In this document: positions 55,646 through 64,000 of the stretch, in pieces | Layout: each line of letters opens with the position of its first letter | Numbering within the stretch: position 1 is the stretch's first letter | Assembly: GCA_037447655.1 (NCBI GenBank) | Contig: JBBHKE010002013.1 | Location: 98,082 to 162,081 of the forward strand | Reading direction: 5' to 3' | Origin: Zygnema cylindricum | Lineage: Eukaryota; Streptophyta; Zygnematophyceae; Zygnematales; Zygnemataceae | DNA length: 64,000 nucleotides | Made by a program: the position numbers and the translations under genes | The notes under the pieces: generated by a model | What the model was told of the DNA's origin: nothing | Databases searched by the model: none | The model's input: the letters and a program-made list of their open reading frames with translations, nothing else

Positions 55646-58600
55646 GGGCATCCAATACATTGGTGGTTTTCATTGGAACGACTGTCTAACAGATTACAAC
55701 AAAGGACCAACAAGCAGCACCAAAGGACCAACAGGCAGCACCAATGCAAATCGGAATAACAAAACCTTCATTCAAGTAAACTAACTCACCCGATTGAGTC
55801 TCAATGTCCATCCGAGTTAGAATAAGTTGCAAAGAGGCACCTGCTCGCCAGCTCCGAACCAGCTCCGAATTGTATATCGACAGCAAAATGGTCATGGGAA
55901 CCTGCACCAATACACCAAAAACATGACTTTGGGGTACAAACGAGAGGAAAAGAGCGAAGAGAAGGGTGAAAGGAAAACGGAGGAGAGAATAAAGAAATAC
56001 TAACGTACACGGAAAAGAGCAAGAGGTACCTGCCTTAAGTTCCCTTGGAAATCTATCAATGCAAGACTCAACCTACTTCATGCGTCACTTCTCCAAACTA
56101 CCAAAAACTATGGACAACATTGCGGCTTAAGGAAAAAGACCAAACAAAGTAGATCTCCACCTGTCATTCGGCCACAAAACTCCATGTCGAACCCCGCGGG
56201 AAGTCGTGTTCCGCGGGAAGTTGTGTTCCCATCACCACTCCTGGGGAACGGACGGACCTCAGGACCATTTGCCACCGCCTCCAGTCTTCACTTTGGCCAA
56301 TCGCCGCCATTTGCGCTCCTCGGGCAAAAAACAAAAAACAACAACAACAAAATTGGTAAGAAAAAAGAGGGGAGAACAAAAAATAAAGATAAAGATAGAA
56401 TATAGACAGGGGACTGGAAAAGCAATAAAAAGCAATAAAAACACTGCAGGGAGAAGGAGAGGGAGAGGGATAAAGAGGAAGAGGCCGCCACCTCTTCCTC
56501 TTTAGTTCCCTCTCCCTCACCTTCACCCATCCTATCTACCAAAAACAAAGCAAAAAACAGAATGCAATGACATCATTCCCTAAACAACCCCAAAAAAACT
56601 GCAAAAACTGTACCATACGGTTGGATTGTCGGCAGACATTACAAAACGAGGAGAGTCGTAAGGTCTGGATACGTCTCCATTCCCAATAGAAGACTTCAAT
56701 TCTCTGTATCAACCCAAAAAAACATCAAATAATTAACCCTCAAGAACCCTAAAAAATAAAAAATAAAACCCTTAAAAATAATTGTAAAAAAAAAACCCTA
56801 AAAAAAGGACAAAATTAAAATTAGGCATCCAATACATTGGTGGGTTTCATTGGAACGACTGTCTAACAGATTCCAACAAAGGACCAACAAGCAGCACCAA
56901 AGGACCAACAGGCAGCACCAATGCAAATCGGAATAACAAAACCTTCATTCAAGTAAACTAACTCACCCGATTGAGTCTCAATGTCCATCCGAGTTAGAAT
57001 AAGTTGCAAAGAGGCACCTGCTCGCCAGCTCCGAACCAGCTCCGAATTGTATATCGACAGCAAAATGGTCATGGGAACCTGCACCAATACACCAAAAACA
57101 TGACTTTGGGGTACAAACGAGAGGAAAAGAGCGAAGAGAAGGGTGAAAGGAAAACGGAGGAGAGAATAAAGAAATACTAACGTACACGGAAAAGAGCAAG
57201 AGGTACCTGCCTTAAGTTCCCTTGGAAATCTATCAATGCAAGACTCAACCTACTTCATGCGTCACTTCTCCAAACTACCAAAAACTATGGACAACATTGC
57301 GGCTTAAGGAAAAAGACCAAACAAAGTAGATCTCCACCTGTCATTCGGCCACAAAACTCCATGTCGAACCCCGCGGGAAGTCGTGTTCCGCGGGAAGTTG
57401 TGTTCCCATCACCACTCCTGGGCAACGGACGGACCTCAGGACCATTTGCCACCGCCTCCAGTCTTCACTTTGGCCAATCGCCGCCATTTGCGCTCCTCGG
57501 GCAAAAAACAAAAAACAACAACAACAAAATTGGTAAGAAAAAAGAGGGGAGAACAAAAAATAAAGATAAAGATAGAATATAGACAGGGGACTGGAAAAGC
57601 AATAAAAAGCAATAAAAACACTGCAGGGAGAAGGAGAGGGAGAGGGATAAAGAGGAAGAGGCCGCCACCTCTTCCTCTTTAGTTCCCTCTCCCTCACCTT
57701 CACCCATCCTATCTACCAAAAACAAAGCAAAAAACAGAATGCAATGACATCATTCCCTAAACAACCCCAAAAAAACTGCAAAAACTGTACCATACGGTTG
57801 GATTGTCGGCAGACATTACAAAACGAGGAGAGTCGTAAGGTCCGGATACGTCTCCATTCCCAATAGAAGACTTCAATTCTGTATCAACCCAAAAAAACAT
57901 CAAATAATTAACCCTCAAGAACCCTAAAAAATAAAAAATAAAACCCTTAAAAATAATTGTAAAAAAAAAACCCTAAAAAAAGGACAAAATTAAAATTAGG
58001 CATCCAATACATTGGTGGGTTTCATTGGAACGACTGTCTAACAGATTCCAACAAAGGACCAACAAGCAGCACCAAAGGACCAACAGGCAGCACCAATGCA
58101 AATCGGAATAACAAAACCTTCATTCAAGTAAACTAACTCACCCGATTGAGTCTCAATGTCCATCCGAGTTAGAATAAGTTGCAAAGAGGCACCTGCTCGC
58201 CAGCTCCGAACCAGCTCCGAATTGTATATCGACAGCAAAATGGTCATGGGAACCTGCACCAATACACCAAAAACATGACTTTGGGGTACAAACGAGAGGA
58301 AAAGAGCGAAGAGAAGGGTGAAAGGAAAACGGAGGAGAGAATAAAGAAATACTAACGTACACGGAAAAGAGCAAGAGGTACCTGCCTTAAGTTCCCTTGG
58401 AAATCTATCAATGCAAGACTCAACCTACTTCATGCGTCACTTCTCCAAACTACCAAAAACTATGGACAACATTGCGGCTTAAGGAAAAGACCAAACAAAG
58501 TAGATCTCCACCTGTCATTCGGCCACAAAACTCCATGTCGAACCCCGCGGGAAGTCGTGTTCCGCGGGAAGTTGTGTTCCCATCACCACTCCTGGGCAAC

Positions 58601-60350
58601 GGACGGACCTCAGGACCATTTGCCACCGCCTCCAGTCTTCACTTTGGCCAATCGCCGCCATTTGCGCTCCTCGGGCAAAAAACAAAAAACAACAACAACA
58701 AAATTGGTAAGAAAAAAGAGGGGAGAACAAAAAATAAAGATAAAGATAGAATATAGACAGGGGACTGGAAAAGCAATAAAAAGCAATAAAAACACTGCAG
58801 GGAGAAGGAGAGGGAGAGGGATAAAGAGGAAGAGGCCGCCACCTCTTCCTCTTTAGTTCCCTCTCCCTCACCTTCACCCATCCTATCTACCAAAAACAAA
58901 GCAAAAAACAGAATGCAATGACATCATTCCCTAAACAACCCCAAAAAAACTGCAAAAACTGTACCATACGGTTGGATTGTCGGCAGACATTACAAAACGA
59001 GGAGAGTCGTAAGGTCCGGATACGTCTCCATTCCCAATAGAAGACTTCAATTCTGTATCAACCCAAAAAAACATCAAATAATTAACCCTCAAGAACCCTA
59101 AAAAATAAAAAATAAAACCCTTAAAAATAATTGTAAAAAAAAAACCCTAAAAAAAGGACAAAATTAAAATTAGGCATCCAATACATTGGTGGTTTTCATT
59201 GGAACGACTGTCTAACAGATTACAACAAAGGACCAACAAGCAGCACCAAAGGACCAACAGGCAGCACCAATGCAAATCGGAATAACAAAACCTTCATTCA
59301 AGTAAACTAACTCACCCGATTGAGTCTCAATGTCCATCCGAGTTAGAATAAGTTGCAAAGAGGCACCTGCTCGCCAGCTCCGAACCAGCTCCGAATTGTA
59401 TATCGACAGCAAAATGGTCATGGGAACCTGCACCAATACACCAAAAACATGACTTTGGGGTACAAACGAGAGGAAAAGAGCGAAGAGAAGGGTGAAAGGA
59501 AAACGGAGGAGAGAATAAAGAAATACTAACGTACACGGAAAAGAGCAAGAGGTACCTGCCTTAAGTTCCCTTGGAAATCTATCAATGCAAGACTCAACCT
59601 ACTTCATGCGTCACTTCTCCAAACTACCAAAAACTATGGACAACATTGCGGCTTAAGGAAAAAGACCAAACAAAGTAGATCTCCACCTGTCATTCGGCCA
59701 CAAAACTCCATGTCGAACCCCGCGGGAAGTCGTGTTCCGCGGGAAGTTGTGTTCCCATCACCACTCCTGGGGAACGGACGGACCTCAGGACCATTTGCCA
59801 CCGCCTCCAGTCTTCACTTTGGCCAATCGCCGCCATTTGCGCTCCTCGGGCAAAAAACAAAAAACAACAACAACAAAATTGGTAAGAAAAAAGAGGGGAG
59901 AACAAAAAATAAAGATAAAGATAGAATATAGACAGGGGACTGGAAAAGCAATAAAAAGCAATAAAAACACTGCAGGGAGAAGGAGAGGGAGAGGGATAAA
60001 GAGGAAGAGGCCGCCACCTCTTCCTCTTTAGTTCCCTCTCCCTCACCTTCACCCATCCTATCTACCAAAAACAAAGCAAAAAACAGAATGCAATGACATC
60101 ATTCCCTAAACAACCCCAAAAAAACTGCAAAAGACAACTGTACCATACGGTTGGATTGTCGGCAGACATTACAAAACGAGGAGAGTCGTAAGGTCCGGAT
60201 GACTTCGTGACCAAGCGTCTCCATTCCCAATAGAAGACTTCAATTCTCTGTATCAACCCAAAAAAACATCAAATAATTAACCCTCAAGAACCCTAAAAAA
60301 TAAAAAATAAAACCCTTAAAAATAATTGTAAAAAAAAAACCCTAAAAAAA
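55646..60350 (-). repeat. four tandem units of about 1175 bp
   Basis: Units start at the word GGCATCCAATACATTGGTGG at about 55646, 56823, 57999 and 59173. A fifth, diverged start is at 60462. The units are almost identical, differing by a few bases (for example TGGGGAAC versus TGGGCAAC). Each carries, in minus-strand order, a GPYDSPRF exon piece, a GQSEDWRRWQMVLRSVR frame, a VESCIDRFPRELKA piece and a SHDHFAVDIQFGAGSEL piece. The last has a 5-base deletion in all four units. The gene copies in the array look non-functional. Confidence 0.88.
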
Positions 60351-60603
60351 GGACGAAAAGGAAGGCTCAACTAGTCAAAAAACTGACGATATATCGAAGT
60401 AAACATTTATTACATTCTATTCATATTTCCTTAATCAAATTTAAGGCCAAAATTAGAATTAGGCATCCAATACATTGGTGGGTTTCATTGGAACGACTGT
60501 CTAACAGATTCCAACAAAGGACCAACAAGCAGCACCAATGACCAACAGGCAGCACCAATGCAAATCGGAATAACAAAACCTTCATTCCAGTAAACTAACT
60601 CAC

Positions 60604-60720
60604 CCGATTGAGTCTCAATCTCCATCCGAGTTAGTAAACAATAAGTGGCAAGGAAGCACCTGCTTGCCAGCTCCGAACCAGCTCCGAATTGTATATCGAC
60701 AGCAAAATGGTCATGGGAAC
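60604..60720 (-). CDS. coding-like exon, open copy of the repeated exon
   Basis: Acceptor TGGTGCAG, donor GTGAGT. The frame SHDHFAVDIQFGAGSELASR continues open to IETQSG, 117 bases. The four array copies are 112 bases and hit a TGA. This copy probably represents the ancestral exon. Family unknown. Confidence 0.55.
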
Positions 60721-61007
60721 CTGCACCAAAATAAAAGCAACTTTTATTTCACAGTAAAATCTAGTTTCACAGAAAGCTACATCATCCCTTCGCTAGTAGA
60801 GTAAAGAAATTTAGTGTGATGACCCTTTCAGTGTTATTAGTTCTAATTAGTTACAACTGTTGTGGACAATTATTCACCACTACTAGTGCTATATAGGTTT
60901 TTTAAGAAAAAAAGCACAAGAAGATCGACATTGAATTAGGGCTATAAAAACCAATGGCGACTCATAGTCTAGAAATTGATGTAATCCTTACTTGTCATTG
61001 TTTTAAC

Positions 61008-61138
61008 CCTGACGTATGCAACTTCATTCTGTCAACTTCATTCGGTGAGTTGTCATCAAGGACAACATAGGAACCAAATGCTTTGGCTTTTTTAAGTTTC
61101 GCGGACTCAACTTCCTCAGAATTCATTACTGTAAGCAT
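61008..61138 (-). CDS. exon of an unrecognised gene
   Basis: Acceptor TTTTGCAG. It encodes MLTVMNSEEVESAKLKKAKA then FGSYVVLDDNSPNEVDRMKL. The phase matches the preceding exon at 61303-61413. The donor (GTTAAA) is weak and the phase does not match the next exon-like piece, so an exon may be missing. Confidence 0.6.
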
Positions 61139-61302
61139 CTGCAAAAAAAAAGAACAACCTCCTCAACGTTGTTTTAATAAAATGTAATAACAAATACGTC
61201 CAGCAGGTTTAAATTGTCCCAAAATTGTCCCCAATTGTCCCGAAATTGTTCCAAAAATGTCCCAAATTATCCCAATTTGTACAGCAGTTCATTTAAATTT
61301 AC

Positions 61303-61413
61303 CTCGACATCAATATCTTCTCTCTCTGATGATCGTCGAGCTTCCGAGGGCACTTGTTTTCGAATGGGAACACTTCTACAACAAATAAGTCGAGGTGAAT
61401 TCTTTTGAACCCA
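61303..61413 (-). CDS. exon of an unrecognised gene
   Basis: 37 codons reading WVQKNSPRLICCRSVPIRKQ then VPSEARRSSEREDIDVE, acceptor AAGTAG, donor GTAAAT. A stop codon sits just upstream of the acceptor, which supports the boundary. Confidence 0.55.
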
Positions 61414-61534
61414 CTACTTAACCATTTTGATAACCTGCAAAAAATATAATAAAAAAACCGGTTACTGATCAAGATACTGGACAAGATACAACTTACAAGC
61501 GAAAACCCTCAAAGCCTAAACACGAACTTCTCAC

Positions 61535-61657
61535 CCATTTGAGAGTAACTTTTACTGGATGGTCCAACTGTTGTATGAATAAACTCAAACCTCATATGCG
61601 GTTGGGATTCCAAAATTGACCACATGTCACCATTTTCTGGCATAGTTAATTCATGGA
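61535..61657 (-). CDS. exon of an unrecognised gene
   Basis: Acceptor ATCTAG, donor GTGAGA. It encodes HELTMPENGDMWSILESQPH then MRFEFIHTTVGPSSKSYSQM. It is strongly coding-like by composition. It needs a phase-1 partner upstream, possibly a small exon near 61735-61800 (CFEFHCIHVA). Confidence 0.6.
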
Positions 61658-61826
61658 CTAGATATCAATAAAGAAAGTAAAACTACCAGAAATTATGTCC
61701 GAATAACATACGAATCCGGATTTGTACCAGCCACATGAATGCAGTGAAACTCAAAACATCTACGTTGGGAACAAATCACGTCGCTTGAAAACGACACAAA
61801 AAAGAAAGATCACACCAAAAACTTAC

Positions 61827-61940
61827 CTCTGCCTCGCATGGAATACATGTCGTCTTCATACTCAATAGCAACTCAATGACAACTTTCTGTAGGACCAATC
61901 TTGGGGCTGACATCATGCCATCAACATCATCACAATCATC
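61827..61940 (-). CDS. exon of an unrecognised gene
   Basis: 38 codons, DDCDDVDGMMSAPRLVLQKV then VIELLLSMKTTCIPCEAE. Acceptor ATTACAG, donor GTAAGT, phase 0 at both ends and in phase with the exon at 62393-62485. Confidence 0.65.
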
Positions 61941-62392
61941 CTGTAATAAAATGAACAAGGAAACAGAAAGAAAAAGGGGTCAGTCTACGGTACTAAAACG
62001 TGGCCCACAAAGTATGCAAAGCAGCTGACTTGTATTCTGTTAGGAAAGAACTAAACCAAATTTTCTCCAGCTGTCAGGAAACTTGAGTAGAGCAGCATTA
62101 CAAAAACAAGATTAGAGCAGTAAAACTTCTTAGGTTCAGCCCTGAAAAAAGAGAATCAGACGAGCACCAACCACAATCAACCACAATCAGAGACAATAAT
62201 AAGCCACACAGCCTTGCAGATTTTGCTTTTAAAATAGACGTCAAAAGATGATAACAGACAGCAACTGACTCTAAATGATTCGCAAACAATAAACATACGT
62301 CTCCTTGGACATATTTTGATCATCTTTTGGTCATGTTACGCCGTGTTTTGACCCAAACATCAAGATGTCACAAACCATGTCCTAGACCTTAC

Positions 62393-62485
62393 CAGCAATT
62401 CTGTGCTCGTGCATTCAGCAACCGCCGCGTCTAGCCTTTTTACATCTACTTCAAAAAATTCACAAAAAGAGAAGGTGCAGCGCCA
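62393..62485 (-). CDS. exon of an unrecognised gene
   Basis: 31 codons, WRCTFSFCEFFEVDVKRLDA then AVAECTSTELL. Acceptor TTCACAG, donor GTAAGG. No upstream exon or start codon was placed; GC content rises to about 62800 and the 5' end of the gene may be there. Confidence 0.6.
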
Positions 62486-63894
62486 CTGTGAAAGACAGGG
62501 GTATCGTCTCCTTGACAGCTGGCACAAACATACAGGATCGCTGGAGCTATAAACGCACTCTGAATGCGGCTGAATCCTCTACTGGCTGAAGCAGACAAGC
62601 ATGAATGCAGCAGGAGAAGATGGAGAAAACGACAATGACAGTGTATAAGTGAGAGACGGGTGAGATGAGAGGAAGAGGGGAAGAGGGGGCGGGAAGAGGC
62701 TACAGAGACGAAGACCAAATTGATGAAATGTTCTGTACAATTCAGCGTTATATACTTTCTTATGTCTAGATTCTACCGGCTCCACGCAACAAAATTCCAA
62801 CGGCTCCTCTCAACGGTCAGCATTCTTCCGCGAAACGTGGAACTACAAACTTCCTGGCAACCATTCAATATAAATAGAAGGATTTCTCGGCTAACCGTTT
62901 GACGAAAAATCCACTTTGCCGCCGGAAATGGCGGTCACCAACGGCTTACTGCTCGAAAATCATCTTAACCGTCAGTTGCACGTTTTAACATGCGTCGCAA
63001 ATCTGAGGCTCTACGCGCAATTAACATCGTGTGAGTACGACCTGTACGGTTTCCCACACTGGTACCAACACCGCTTATGTGGCGCAATATAAATCGGCAA
63101 GTGGTCCCGCCCCTCACTTTAAATAGCACCGTACACCTATATTTTGAACATGTGGCAGACTCTCAAAACGAAAAAGTACGAGTCACTATTTGTGGATTCG
63201 AGCGCATCGCACAAGATAAAGTACACAGATTTAGTTGGGGGAGGTGGTCCGTATAAGAGTACGGAATTGTAGTACGGGAATAAAGTACGAAATGAGGACG
63301 AGTTACCGCGACGGGGGGGTCCCAACAAGCAACTCTCCAAAACAGTTGCGAGAGTTGTTCTAATGCTTTGTCGGTTTATCGTAACAACTAACAACCCGGT
63401 TTGGGAGCGAAAGCGAATTGAACCGGAATCCTTCACAATTCAAAGTTTCAGACTACCGTACCGTAACTGATTCCGTACGGATCCCCGCCCATCACCGAGA
63501 TTTTGTGAATTATAACCGTTAACTCTTTAATAGAGTGAAGTACGGCTCCAGTGTTACCGTTCCACAGTTTCGTGGGACCACTAATACGGTTCCACCGTTA
63601 TGTACAACAAACCGTTCCACAGTACCGGACCTTGTACCACTGTTACCCTAGCTACAGTGCTCTATCTCCGTAGTCTATTACCGTACTCAACCTTCTGTAC
63701 TCTATGTGGCCAAGAATCATAAAATAGTGTTAATGACACTACAGTACTGTACCTAAGGAAGTGGTGGACTACAATCCGCCATGTCTCCCTACACTAATAT
63801 TGGTACATTCCAAATCCGCGTTTACACTAAAAATCCTGTTACTCTAGTAGCGATGGACAGTGACAGTTGCAACACAATTTCAAAAAACACAGAA
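62486..63894. other. probable 5' flank and intergenic DNA, no exon supported
   Basis: 62486-62800 holds two overlapping minus frames, neither with a convincing motif. 62990-63700 is rich in GTACGG words and CCGTTCCAC repeats. 63711-63810 is a third copy of dispersed repeat family U (TTAATGACAC.. AAGGAAGTGGTGGACTAC). Confidence 0.45.
63711..63810 (+). repeat. unclassified dispersed repeat (family U), copy 3
   Basis: The uninterrupted junction CATAAAATAGTGTTAATGAC shows the empty site that hAT #1 occupied in copy 1 at 17713. Confidence 0.65.
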
Positions 63895-63975
63895 AAGGGG
63901 GAAAAGAAAAAGGGAAAACAGAGAAGGGGAAAAAGGGAATAGGGGAAAAAGGGAAAAGGGGAGAAGGGGGGAAAT
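63895..63975 (+). repeat. GGGGAAAA short repeats
   Basis: About ten units of AAAAGGGG and GGGAAAAGG type. Confidence 0.9.
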
Positions 63976-64000
63976 TTCTTCTTACGGGGTCAACAGATAC

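Overview
This window looks like nuclear DNA of a streptophyte (plant-lineage) eukaryote with a large, repeat-swollen genome. Three things point there: a plant-type sulfite oxidase with no haem domain, a plant-style GDP-fucose O-fucosyltransferase gene, and plant-type Ty1/copia elements. Both recognised genes are cut into short exons by long low-complexity introns with GT..AG borders. A charophyte alga such as Chara is my guess for the organism; that is inference and not proven by the sequence. Two runs of ten N (10949-10958 and 37488-37497) are scaffold gaps.

Layout. 1-10948 holds a plus-strand sulfite oxidase gene in at least eight exons, running into the first gap, so its 3' half is missing. 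Its introns are CT-rich, T-rich or A/T-rich tracts and minisatellites. 10959-13277 is intergenic repeat DNA. 13278-16716 is a minus-strand O-fucosyltransferase gene whose five exons chain in perfect phase to 519 codons; it is tail-to-tail with the oxidase gene.

17713-35807 is a Russian-doll nest of transposons that can be dated by their target-site duplications (TSDs). A short hAT-type element (18320-35799) contains three smaller hAT elements and a fourth (20296-34977). That fourth element contains a 13.9-kb composite Copia retrotransposon (20321-34243), which in turn contains a solo LTR and another Copia element. 35800-45462 is gene-poor: degenerate hAT copies, an element with about 700-bp inverted-repeat arms (41225-43357), a pentanucleotide array and low-complexity DNA. 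45463-50523 is a decayed plus-strand Copia element. 50970-53220 is a satellite of short ACGGTCTGAAAA-type units.

53500-62500 carries exon-like pieces of an unrecognised minus-strand gene. Part of it has been amplified as four nearly identical tandem units of about 1175 bp (55646-60350). The last kilobase and a half has no gene I can support.

The Copia elements share a primer-binding site that matches the anticodon arm of initiator tRNA-Met and not its 3' end. In two of them the gag start codon lies inside that site.
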